Below, piece by piece: positions 1 to 12,100 of a DNA stretch of 64,000 bases (positions are counted from its first letter, which is position 1; each line of letters opens with the position of its first letter). A program made the position numbers and the translations under genes. Origin of the DNA: Auanema rhodensis (lineage: Eukaryota > Nematoda > Chromadorea > Rhabditida > Rhabditidae); assembly GCA_964057225.1 (NCBI GenBank), contig OZ059896.1:13190501-13254500 (forward strand). Direction: 5' to 3'. Below the pieces are notes generated by a model. It was not told the DNA's origin and ran no database searches. It saw only the letters and a program-made list of their open reading frames with translations.

Positions 1-2287
1 CGGGTCAGAGCTAATATAGAAGTCTTTCACCTCAAATAGCAAGGGATAGCATAGGATTGTATCTCCAAAAACTCGAAACACTTTAGAAGTACTTAGTGGC
101 CCAAATGGCCGGGGAGGCCGACCGCTTAACCCTATTTTGTTGTCTTTCCCAAGACATTCGAAAACCTGGATACAAAATACAATGAGTGAATTATTGTAAA
201 TTCCACTGACTTTAACCATTCTCCAACTTGGCCATATTTGCACAGGTTCAACTTCATGAGGAGTTTGTGAAGTGATACCGTACGTGGACAGCATCATTTG
301 AAGTCTACTTGATTCAGTTATCAATGCTATTTGAACAACAGGGTCGGACTCCATACTTCCCTTAACAAGAATTAAAATTTTCCTTGTTATGGTATATCAC
401 CTGGAACGCTGAGTGCCGATTAAATGATTTCGGACGTTGACTCGCTGGTAAGTGGCGATTACATGGATCTAAGTCACTAGCATGAATCAGTCCATCTTCT
501 GTAAAAAATTACAAATGTTAATAAGATTGGAGCAAAACACGACTGATGAGAATAAGAATGATGTATACAGAATTGCTCCATAAGTGATGACCAAACTCAT
601 TAGGGCTAAATGGATACATTTCTGTGGAATTGGGGTTTTCTCTTTCTTTATTCAGCATATTTTCTTCCACACAATAGCACAATGGAACAAGTAAAGTACC
701 TGAAGCGTATTGATCAAACTTGATATAAATATAATACTTTACCATTATCACTCGAGACTAATAAATCCTGAAGTTTTTTCCAATATTTTTCAGCTAATTG
801 CACATCTCCTTGTAAGTGAGCTTAAATATACAAAAATAAAACTAATTGTTTCGTTTATTTATGCCTGTTAATGCAATAAAAGCAAAAAATACAGGAAATT
901 GGCATTCAATTCCTTGAAACCTAAAAGTTTCATGTTCCTCATAGAAGGGTCGAGTACTATCTTCAATCTCCGTGCAATAACCATCTCGTAAAAATCTATT
1001 GAGGATAAGAATAAAGTTTAATACGTTACAGTAACAATACCTCTTCAATCCAAATTTACCCTCAAGGCGTCTTACACATTTTTTGACAGTTCTATCGACA
1101 AGATTGCAATCATGGCTGGCGAACGCTGGCCAACCTAATGTTAAGAGCAACGAAGCATCTGTATTCTAAACAAGTAAACTTTGAATTTCTAAATATATTT
1201 GCAATATCACTTTGGAATTGCTTTCTCGCGGTAAAATAGTTTCAAACGTTGTTCGATTTCGATTATGACCATCAATGTCAACATATATTACTGACGAGCT
1301 TCCTCCTGACGACCCATAAACGTTGAAACCGTTTATAGCTTCTAATGCAGCCTTGAATTTAATAGCATATGCATATAAGTAAAAGTGATACTAAACCTTA
1401 ACCATTCCTAAACTACTAGCATGCAACTCTGGTTTTCCCGTATTGTAGCGTGTTCCTCTACCCCACATGCCAAAATCAGGTGTCCGGTAAGTTCTTTCTA
1501 TATAAAAAACCAAATTTTGTATAAAATTAACTTCGTGAATGGTATAGATTATCTACAATCAGTTAAATATTACATGCACTTAGTACTTGTATCACAAAAC
1601 CTTGGTGCCACCTGAGGTCATTTGTACGAGAGCTAATAGATATAGAGCTACTAAATCCATTTGTAGATGACCATAATTTTTATCAGTAGGAGTTGTAAGA
1701 ATAATACCAGTTTGCAAATCAAACCGAGCGTGAAGAGCATATTCAGGGCTATTATTGGCTTTGAACAAAGATAGCTAAAAACGGTTCTTCTACACTACGC
1801 CACTACATTAAACCATACAGTATCCGCTTGTTGCATCCAACAAAATAGAATTCCACGCATTGTTTTTACTGCGGTTTGTCTTAATTCAGTTTGACGCCCT
1901 AGTTCATCATCTAACCTTCTTAAGAGAAACTTTTTTATTATGTGGAGCATTCACAACTTACTTATAAGCTAAAGATGCAGCCCAGCAAGCGAGGGCGCAA
2001 TATATACTATCTTTCACATAGCCAACATTTTGATCTTTAGAAAAACGAGGAAAGAGGCCGCTGGTTACACTTTGATAATTTAACAACAACTTTTGAACTA
2101 AATTAAAAATAGACAGAAAAGCAAAGAAAGTCAAACCTAATTCATAAACAGAGTCTATTTTCCCAACCTTTGCTGTTTTATCCGACTGGGTGGACTGATA
2201 TGGAGTCAAATATGCCTGAGTAAGACGTCGCAGTCTTCCAGATGTTTTAGAATTATCAGGCATCAGAGTTTGTGACGTACACTTCAA
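1..2287 (-). CDS. PHKB: Phosphorylase b kinase regulatory subunit beta (3' end outside window)
   Basis: Regulatory subunit of phosphorylase kinase, the cytosolic enzyme that activates glycogen phosphorylase. Several exons read on the minus strand. The N-terminal exon (2287-1958) carries [11 protein letters not shown] and [18 protein letters not shown], matching the family's start of the glucoamylase-like domain. The exon at 1150-842 reads through [12 protein letters not shown] and [12 protein letters not shown]. The exon at 170-1 reads [19 protein letters not shown] and [14 protein letters not shown]. The GRP-RP-G-TSK and CYP forms fit the beta subunit better than the alpha subunit as I know them. 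The start at 2287 is the first Met; a second Met nine codons later is also possible. The calmodulin-binding C-terminus lies beyond base 1. Confidence 0.85.
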
Positions 2288-2513
2288 TCCCCCGCCATCA
2301 TTCTTTCATCAGCTGTTCATGAACATATGTTACTTATGATTGCGTACACTATTATTGACACGTCAAAATTACTAAAACAGGATCACAATTTATTCAATAA
2401 AAGATCCAGGGAAACCGTAGTTATTGAGAATAAAACAACACAAGTGATACTATCAGTCTTATAACGAGAAACAAAACAATTTAATAATTTCAGATGGTTA
2501 ACCAGTGATTAGT

Positions 2514-5395
2514 TTAAAGTTCTGAATGTTCTTCTTCAACATCAATAACATCTTCAGCCTTTGCTTCCTCAGATTCTTCAATTATGGGCTCTGGCTCAAC
2601 TTCCATATCTCTAGAGATGTCAAGAGAAGAACGCAGCATGGTTTCTATTCTTTCCGCGAAGCTCACCTTAATACTTGGTTAAGGACCTACGAGAAGTGAA
2701 CAAAACAAACCTGATCCTGTAGAGAAAATCCTGATCGTAAAGTGGCAGTTTCAAATAATAATAGAGCAGTATCCTTTGCTTTATCATCATCTTTGTTATC
2801 AATGATACGTTTAAGTAGTTCTTTAACGATAGGATGACGTGGATTAACCTCGAAAGTTTTTTTCTGATTAGCGTAAAAGTCATGGCTGGGATCTTTAGAC
2901 TTGGCATACGCTTGACTTTTCATAATTCGCTCCATGTTTCCAGACCAACCATAATTAGATGCAACAAGAGCTGATGGAGACTTTACAAGTCTTTGTGAAA
3001 TAACGACTTTCTCTACTAAGTTCTTCAAAGCATTTTCCTTCAACCAGGTAGTAAGGGGTTCAAATTCTTCTTCCACTTGCTTGTAGAGCTCTTTAGCCTT
3101 TTCTCCTTCATCAATATTAACTCCTTCCTTTAAAGAAAAATTAAAATCATTGAGAGATACACTATCAAGTTACCTTGGCAACGTTCTGGAACTTTTTCCC
3201 GTCAAATTCGGGCATGGCTTGAATGCAATATTCATCAACAGCTTCCGTTAAGAATAACACTTCATATCCTTTGGCAATTAAACGTTCAACAAATGGAGAG
3301 GTCTCAACTTCTTTCCGTGAAGTTCCTGCCATATAATAAATAGTTTCCTGCTTCTCTTGCATTCGTTCAACATATTGTGTAAGAGAGACTTGCTTATCGC
3401 TACTGGCTGATGATTCAAATCTATAATAGTTGTTTAACAATATTTTTGATATTAAAACTATTACCTTAACAACTTGGCGAGACGCATTCTATTGCTTGGA
3501 TCTTCCATAACTCCTAACTTAATGTTAGTGCTAAACTCCTTCCAAAAGTCATCAAATTGTTCTCCGGTAAGCTTTTTCAGCATATCCAAAACTTTTCTTA
3601 CAAGCTTCTTCTTGATAACCTTGAGAAGTTTATGCTGTTGCAAATTTTCACGAGAAACATTAAGAGGGAGGTCATCGGAATCAACTATTCCTCGGATGAA
3701 AGACAAATACTTTGGTAGCATGTCAGCAAAATCATCTGTAATGAACACACGGCGAACATAAAGTTTGATATTTTCCAGGATTTTTCCATAATTTTGAAAC
3801 ATATCTTGAGGAGCCTTTTTGGGAACGTAGAGAATAGATCTGAACGAAACTTCTCCTTCAGCAGTGAAATGAACATGTGTGAGCGCATTTTCAGTATCTT
3901 TAGTAATACTCTTATAAAATTCATTGTACTCCTCGTCTTCAACCTGAGATGGCTTGCGCATCCAGATTGGTTTAACATTATTAACACGTTCCCAATCCCA
4001 AACTGTCTTTTCAGTTTTTTCAGGCTTGCTATCTGTCTCTTCTTCAACAGCACCATCCTCTTTAGTGGATTCTGTTTTGGGAACTTCGACAGTTTCTGTT
4101 TTTGATTGCCAGAGATAGATATTAAAGTTAATGAATTGAGAATATTTGTGTACCAAAGCTTTCAAGGTATCAGGCTCAAGGAAATCCATAGCTTCATCCT
4201 TCATATAGAGAGTTATTTGTGTTCCTCTCTTTAAAGTAGAACCACGAGGATCCTTAGTAATTGTAAAGCTGGATGAATCGGATTCCCAGATGTACTGATC
4301 ATCATCATTATGCTTTGACACAACAACAACTTTATCAGCAACCAGGAACGCAGAGTAGAATCCAACACCAAACTGTCCAATTAGATCTTGTTGCTGCTCT
4401 GCACTAGTAGAAGTATCCATCAACTTAGATAAAAACTCAGAAGTTCCTGATCTAGCAATTGTTCCCAAATTATTGAGCAAATCTTGTTTGGTCATTCCAA
4501 CACCAGTATCAGTAATTTGAAGAAGTTTGTTTTCTTTATCAGCCTAAAAAAACTAAAACTTATATACATAAATTAACTATGTATGGTTCACCTTAATACG
4601 AATACTCATGTCATCGGTTTCCTTCATAACTTCTGGATCAGTGAGGAAGAGTAATCTAATTTTATCCAAAGCATCAGATGCATTTGATATCAATTCTCTA
4701 AGGAAGATATCCTTATTACGATAAAGAGAGTTGATAATCAGTTTCATCATACGGTTAACCTGGATAAAAGAAAATATTCTGAAGGTAATATGTTGCGTAC
4801 CTCAGCTTGAAACTCGAACTTTTCAGCATTTTTTCTCATATTATTTAAATTAGAGGCATCTAATCCGTCTAATGCAATGACGTCTTCTTCCCTAAAAGTT
4901 CTTTGTTTTATGAACTAAGAAAACTTGGCAAACATAATTGACCTCGCCAGTCAACCAAGTCTATTTAACAAATATACTACGATGGGAAGTAAGAGCGATC
5001 AAACAAATGGACTTTGCTAAAGAAAGCACAACCCGACACAGCAAATAAACTGGGCTCACTAGTTATATCACTTATTTTAACTTTTCCAAAGAAGAATTAG
5101 AAACATATATGCACATATTCCAAAATATTTGTGTGAATTATACACGAGAAGAAGACTTACTTTGCCAAGGTTTTCTTTGCATCTTCAGCATGTGTTGGTT
5201 GGCATAGGATTGCTGAAAGAAAAGAAATATAAATATAAAAAAATAAAATATCATTATATTTCAATTTTAAACCACACATGGAATACTAACAGAAGTATTT
5301 TCTTAATATACAAATAATTAAAGATAACACAAAAGACACCTACCTAGAAAAATACTCGCGTTCAAAAGGAACCATAGCCTCCGTTGGAGAAGCAT
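2514..5395 (-). CDS. HSP90B1: Endoplasmin / GRP94, ER HSP90 chaperone
   Basis: ER-lumenal HSP90 paralogue that folds secreted and membrane proteins. Eight exons join in frame to about 760 residues. The two short 5' exons (5395-5344 and about 5215-5161) give a signal peptide beginning [20 protein letters not shown]. The ATPase domain shows [20 protein letters not shown]-type sequence at about 4720-4650 (this copy reads IFLREL), then [13 protein letters not shown] and [16 protein letters not shown]. The middle domain has [18 protein letters not shown], and the C-terminal domain has [15 protein letters not shown]. The protein ends HSEL, a KDEL-type ER-retrieval signal, which separates it from cytosolic HSP90. 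The last intron uses an AAG acceptor (2669-2667). It is divergent from signal peptide peptidase. Confidence 0.95.
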
Positions 5396-5748
5396 TTCAG
5401 CTAGCCAGGGAAACTGTTCTGAGCTGTACTAGTGAGAGCACGAAGAGCTACGTGTACAAAAGGCAACCAAACACTCCCCGCCCCTTTTGACGTCTCCTTG
5501 TCTCTCCACGTTTCTCATTATCTTCAAACCTGTATTGCAGGGCGGTCAGTGTTTTTAAGGCGGAGCCGCTTAGCTGGCCAATCACGAGAGACCAAATATC
5601 CAACGAACCAATGATGGTGTATAAATTGCAAAATAGCGCAGGTTTTTTTATTAAGACACACGTGTAAGATAGTTGAATTATTATAAATAAAACGTTATTA
5701 AAATGATTTCAATATTTTTCGTATTACATTTACAGAAGATAACTGGGT
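5396..5748. promoter_or_regulatory. Divergent promoter between GRP94 and signal peptide peptidase
   Basis: This block is more GC-rich than its surroundings. It has three ACGT cores (TACGTG at 5449-5454, TGACGTC at 5488-5494, CCACGT at 5506-5511), a CCCCGCCCC box (5476-5484) and two CCAAT boxes (5578-5582 and 5608-5612). A TATAAA lies near 5621. ACGT cores are the core of bZIP sites such as XBP-1/ATF6, and CCAAT is part of ER-stress elements. No perfectly spaced CCAAT-N9-CCACG was found; the first CCAAT is followed after nine bases by CCAAA. A role in unfolded-protein control of GRP94 is inference. Confidence 0.45.
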
Positions 5749-7582
5749 ATGGCAGACATACAACCTTCAACTGTTGCTCCTCCGTTGGAAGGAGCTCCTT
5801 CAACAGGAAATGTGACCTTCACATTTGAGGAACAGGTTAACTTTTCTTGTATTCAAAAATTTAATTGTTTTCCTTTTAAGGTTTTAACTTCATGCGCGCT
5901 ATACACTATGACTCTTGTGTGCATTATCGTGGGAAGTTTTAGATCAGTAACATATGTGCAAAGACATATCAGAAAAAATAAACTTATTGAAGTAAAAACA
6001 GTAGATTTGTCTAGAATATCAAAGTATTTTCTATTGTAGGCTTCGATCACTGTTTCTGAAGCTAAGAAATTTCCGATAACTGCTTCTCTTGTCTTATTTG
6101 GATTATACATTTTTTTTAAGTAACTATTCAAATGGAGTCTGAATTTCATAAATTACCTTTCCAGACCTGATGCTAAAGAATGGTTGCTTACATTAGCGAA
6201 CACACACCTTCCAGAAAAATTCGCTACTATTATAACTAACTTTTTTTCTACTACTGGTTCTACTGAACCAGGTGCTTTATCGAGGATTTTATCAAATATG
6301 TTTGTTTCATTTATTTCTATCAAATAGAGCTGCTTTTTTTCAGTGTCTCAAAATTACCTAATAATCTTCAAGAAACTATAACCACCTTTGCTCAGTATGT
6401 TCCCTCTTTAACGAAGAAAGATGCTATGAAGTTTTTATTGGTGGTTTTGTGCTTTGAAGGTTTGTTTTTTCATATATTTTTCAACTAACACCTTTTCAGG
6501 TTGCGTTGCTCTTGCTGCAATCCTGAAACCAATTTTCTCTTTTGTTCTTAATGTCTTGCCAATTGGAAATTGTTGGCCTAAGTTTAATACTCCTTTCCTT
6601 TTTTCTATAAAAAAGGGAAAGAAGGAAATGGAAGAAGGTGATATTGAAGACGCCAAAAAAAATGATGTTGTAAGCATGATATTTTAAAATGGAAAATTTT
6701 CATTTGTTTAAAGGAATATGTCATGAAGATGGATTTCGATACACACGACTGTATTGCTATATTTTTCTGTTTATTCATTGGGATCTCACACATATACCAA
6801 AGACATTGGATTACCAACAATATTTTAGGAATAGCTTTTAGTATTTATGGTATTGAAAATCTTCATCTCAGTAGTTTCAAGGTTCTGTTGTTTTTGTGGA
6901 TATTACATGTTTTTGTTGTTTTTCTAGGCTGGCGCGTTCTTACTCTGCGGACTTTTTGTTTATGACATTTTTTGGGTGTTCGCTACTGATGTTATGACCA
7001 GTGTAGCTAAAGGAATTGATGCTCCTATTTTGTTGCAATTCCCTCTTGATCTTCTTCGGCATGGCTTCCTTAACGCAAACAAGTATTCCATGCTAGGTAA
7101 GGTGGTTTTTGTAGTTTCTTAATAGATACTCCTATTTAGGATTGGGAGATATTGTTATTCCGGGAATTTTTATTGCTCTTCTTAAAAGGTTTGATCATCG
7201 ACTTGGAGAACAAGGAAAGAATAAGCAAGAACAAAAGAAAAGGTAATTGCGACGTTTCTTCTTACTCTCTTTTTAATTCAATTTTTGTAGATATTTCTTC
7301 ATTATTACTGTATTTGCTTATGCTATTGGTCTTATTTTGACTATGGCTGTAATGCATTTCTTTAAAGCTGCACAGCCTGCTCTTCTTTACTTGGTACCTT
7401 GCTGCTTACTTGTTCCTCTACTTGCAGCAACGTTTACTGGAGATCTTCAGGTAATATTATTCAAGGATGTTAATTACGAAATGCTCTCTTTATAGATGTT
7501 ATGGAATTATAATGAAGAACATTTGATTGAGAAAAAGCAAAAATTAAAAACTTCTGAAAAAAGTGATAAGAAAACTAACTGA
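5749..7582 (+). CDS. HM13: Signal peptide peptidase (GxGD intramembrane aspartyl protease)
   Basis: Multi-pass ER protease that cuts leftover signal peptides inside the membrane. Exons joined in frame carry both catalytic motifs: VYDIFWVF (YD aspartate, about 6960) and MLGLGDIVIPGIF (GLGD aspartate, about 7140). These are followed by QPALLYLVP, the PAL motif that completes the active site. The order N-terminal variable region with one NVT glycosylation site, SVTYVQRHIRK, SEAKKFPITASLVLFGLYIFFK (first part), YQRHWITNNILGIAFS matches human HM13 closely. The C-terminus ends KKTN, a KKxx-type ER-retrieval signal. Start is ATG 5749 and stop is TGA at 7580-7582. Confidence 0.94.
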
Positions 7583-7702
7583 ATTTTTTATTTTCTAATT
7601 GTGCTTAAACGTTTTCTCTCTCTCTCTTTATGCTACCTTTCGGGTTCTTTTAATCGTTGACAGCTTTGTATTAAATTATTAATTTATTTAATATGGTTCG
7701 TT

Positions 7703-8548
7703 TTATAATGCGATTGATTCAATTTTCGTCTTGTTCTTTTCCGATGAATGAATAATGAAAAAAGCGGATCCAAATACGCTTGTAATGAAAGCAATTATCA
7801 ATAAAATAGCTGCTGCTCCTGTACAATAATAAGCCCATCCATAGTGATACTGTAAAATATTGTTGTGGTTTAATTATAAGTGCTTCAATGCTCACCATGA
7901 AGATTGTTCCACTAATAATCTCAGATTGATTTTCTCGCAAATCGTTGAAATACGAGTATACCACAAAGGCGCTTAAGCAACAGATAGCTGAGATAAAATA
8001 TTAATTTTTTAATATTAATTGGTGTGTTTTACTTGAAGTCAACTGCATAACGCTGTGAGAAAATGCTCCAAATTTTGTGAAAATGGAACAAATAGCAAAA
8101 CAAAGTCCAATTACAATACTAGCAATTGCGCAAGACAAAAGTATCAAAGTCACCAATTCAAATTCTAAAGAAAACATTACTTTATATTTTGAAGCATTTC
8201 TAAACCAGCATAGTAATATGTCATATCTATTGGTTCGTCACTCTTCTGAGACTTCGATCTTCTGTAGCATAAGTGACCATCGATGTCAGCAGAAGAACTG
8301 CCTTAATTTCATTACTATACTGGGAACTAAAACGAAAAAGAATAACCTGTATGTGGTTTTGGATCGTAAGGCTCCCAACAGTATCTGAGTAAACCGAAAG
8401 AACGTTTACCCCTTATAAAGTTACCTTTGTCTTCTAACCAGCGATATCCAGTAGAAAAAATACTTACAATTAGCATTACGCATGATATTAAAGAGATAAT
8501 GCAAGACAAACTCAAGCATGCACCACGAGATTTGGATGAAATAGTCAT
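7703..8548 (-). CDS. Claudin/Clc-like four-transmembrane protein
   Basis: About four exons. The first has a hydrophobic stretch (LSLSCIISLISCVMLIVSIF) and then an extracellular loop with GLLRYCWEPYDP. Further exons give ELVTLILLSCAIASIVIGL (TM), AICCLSAFVVYSYFNDL (TM) and YHYGWAYYCTGAAAILLI with TSVFGSAFFII (TM). The YxYGW-YY motif before the last helix and the overall plan resemble the nematode Clc-like family within the PMP22/claudin superfamily. The second exon (about 8330-8200) could not be joined with certainty. Start was taken at MTISSK (8548) rather than a Met 26 codons upstream. The exact role (junction or channel modulation) is not knowable from sequence. Confidence 0.6.
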
Positions 8549-9191
8549 TCTCAAAGCAGTTTCTGAAATATTAAAAGATTGAAACAAGAATTTAGAACTA
8601 GCAGTTATTAGTACTAAGAATCTCAATGTTTATGTAAATGAGTCGTATTATTCATCAACATTTTTATAAACAATAAGTAGTAGTGCTTGAAGCTTTAAAG
8701 AGCATTTTCGGGAAATAAAAGATGGTCTCTTATAAAAGACATAGCGAAAACAATGACAACTGACTGAAAGTTGGAGCCGAATAAGAAATAGCCAAAACGG
8801 TCACTGTGTTATTATGAGTCACTTCACGTCTTTCTTTTTGTGTATATATTTATATAGTGATATATATATATACATATATATGGGAGAAAACAGATAATCT
8901 TTACTTTATAGCAGAACATTACACATTGACACATATTAAAATGACCATCGCACAGATTGAATCACTTTCTCAGCTTGACCACGATGAACATAAATACAAA
9001 TGAGTAATAAAATCGATGAAGAATCCAAAATATGTCAAAGAATTACTTTGAGGAAAGCATGAAGCGTAAGCTAGAAGTTAGTGGATAAAACATGGTGCTG
9101 ACACTAACACCTGACATTCACAACAAAACAATGAAGTGCAGCACAACAGAAACAGATATCTCTTACATTTAGAGATTCGTGATAGAAAAAA
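8549..9191. other. Intergenic region, claudin-like 5' side to PIG-Q 3' side
   Basis: No convincing exon on either strand. It should hold the claudin-like promoter and the PIG-Q 3' UTR. It contains an AT microsatellite. Confidence 0.5.
8842..8882. repeat. Imperfect (TA)n microsatellite
   Basis: About 40 bases of TA repeats interrupted by tttatatagtg and ac. Confidence 0.8.
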
Positions 9192-12100
9192 TTATTGCGT
9201 TCCATTTTCTCTTCTGTTGAAAACATTTGTTCCTCGTAGATAAATGCTTTTAATATTTGAAAAATGTGAGAGAATGTAATGAAGTATTAAAACCATCAAG
9301 GAAAGCTGAAAGAATTGTTACAGTGTCATGACTTCTTTCAAAAGTACTTACAATTCGAAATACTAAGAAATAAATGAGAAACGTTGGAACAAGAAATAAT
9401 AAGAGGGAAAAAAGTACCGTTGCCACAAACTGCTCACGAGAATCAAGGCATACCTGAATAAATAAATAATCTATGAGTAACAAAAGTGTTTAGTTATCTC
9501 CTGAAAACTCACACTGTCAACTCTTTGTCTCAGTGGATTCCATTTATGACCTGTTAGTGCTCTCCATAGTGATACTAGTGACAACCAACACAGGCTGCAC
9601 AATCTAAACCAATATAATTAGGATTTATACGACTAAAACGGATTCAGAACGCATATTTATTATTAAAAAACAATTAAAAAGACATTAAAATAAGGTATGG
9701 TAGCTACTATTTCTATTCCCCCTAATCAACGAGACTTTCTAACTCTAATTGATAGACCAATAAAGCCGATAAAATAAAAGATGAAAATAAATCCGATCAT
9801 AAAGATTTGATCATATACAAAGTTATCAGCGCTGAAAGAATACTGGGCAAGAATACCATCTCGAGTCTGGAAAAACACAATAAGAAGTAAACTAACTCAA
9901 GAGTTATGGACAAAAATATACCGTATCACTCCAAGTTGTAGAATTTGGTTCATTAACCTTTTCCCATTGATTGATAGCAAGCGCCTCGAATCCATATCTA
10001 AATATGTCCAAAGTTTAATCTGAAAAAGGTGGATTCATAATACCTGAACCAACTTAGATATTGAATCCATTGTACGTATGATGGCAGAGCTCCAACATTT
10101 GCATACAACCCTCCAGTCAAAGATAACAAGGTTAATAAAGGGCCGGCTAAGGAAACCGCAATCTAATAACTTTTTTGTATACATTGAAATCCAAAGAAAC
10201 ATACTGGGTATGAAGGGCAGACGGTTGACAGCATCACACCAAAGGCAGCAGAGGACTGTTCTATTAAGAAACTAATAAAGCATGCAAACAAGACCTAAAA
10301 ACAAAAGCTGAAGAAAAAAAAGAAAACATCACAAATCTAACCTGGGATAATGAATTGGAAAAACCAGCAAGCCAATAAGATATTAACAGCATTAACAATC
10401 CATCAAGTGTGAATAAAGGAACATATGACATAGATCGAGCAAAATAGTAGCTAAACCAAAAGTCTTTAAAATTTCTAAATTAACTTTATGAACCTAAATA
10501 TATTATATATTCCATCATGATATTCGCGAACAACAAGAGGATAATCAGCAGGAAGGAAAGTCAGAATACCAAACAAAGTTGAATAGGTTAGTTCACAAAC
10601 CAAGTAGAAAAGAGCACCGTTTAAGTTTGAAATACCCACAGAAGTAAGAGGACTCTAATTCAAATTTCAGACAATATTAATCTGTTATGACTTACTTGTA
10701 AATATAACAAGCCGATAAATAATCCCATAACAGATTTTTGAATTAGTTTAGCACGAGCCAACGAAGGATTTCTCCAATTGTCCAAAAATGAGCTAAAGGA
10801 TGAACGTTTTATCTACAAACAAATTTGGAAAACTACCGGTAAAGCAATGCAGATACTTGAGTGCCCAATGAAACTTGTTTTCGCCCTTCCGGTACGATAC
10901 CTTTCTCAATACTGGCTATTTCGTTAGCTACTTCCTTTCCAGCAGAACTAAAATTACGCTGTCGACGATTATTTGTCATAAACATACTCATTTTCGAATT
11001 TATTACAAATCTCCGAAATTCGCGTTTGGCATTCTCGCTCTTCACTAGGAACTACTGCTAATGTGTGAATAATCATGTCAGCAGGGTTATAGTTATGAGG
11101 ACATGGATAACCACAAGCTTCAAAAAATTGAATGCATCCCTTTGGTGTGCCCATATAAGCAGTGCGGCCCCCAGCTAAATATGATTTAAAAAATGCGAAT
11201 AAAAACTTTCAAACCTAGAAATATTACCCTATCAAACATAAGATAGAGCTGACTTGCTGGCTGGTGAATAGTGCATATGACAGTTCTGATTATGATGATT
11301 ATTTTATACGCTGTTAAATGATTAAACGATTCAAAACCTTCCACTTCGGGCTAATTTGGATAACACTTGAACCACACTTTCAGCCATAAACGAATCCAGG
11401 CCAGTTGTAGGTTCATCACAAAATAATAATGCGGGATTAGATAATAATTCACAAGCAAACGTTAGTCGTCTAGCTTCTCCCCCTGAAATTGAATTCCATA
11501 ATTATAAAACAGCTACTCCGGGTCTCTTATCATTTAAAAAAGAAGCAGGTCACATTATATTGGTTGATAAGATCAATATTTAAAAAAGAAATCAAAGTCG
11601 ATCACCTGATATTCCTTTTTTAACACCAATCACTCCAATTCTCGTATTCTGACATTTCCAAAGTCCCAACTGAGTAAGAACAGTATTAACTCTTTTCTCT
11701 CTCTTGGCAGCTGATCCAGAAACTCTCAGTCTTGCCTTAGAAAATAACAACAATACTTACACATATAATATATTACCTGTATAGTAAGATATTCTCTAAC
11801 AGTCAATGTTCCCACAAACAACTCTTCTTGCTGAGCATATCCAGAAATAGCCGTTATATTATGACCAATCTAAAGACAGCTTTAGCAAAACTTTACTCGG
11901 ATTGAAAAGTAACCTCATGTCCATTAACTTCAACATTGCCTTGAACATCTAAGCCTTTTAAATTTCTTGCCAACAAAGTATTTAGCAAGGTCGTTTTACC
12001 GGCGCCACTAAAGGTTTTCTTAAGAATTAAGAAAGAACACAATGTTCCATACCTAGCACCCATGAGTGCAACCAACTCTCCTGGTCTGGCAACTCCTGAT

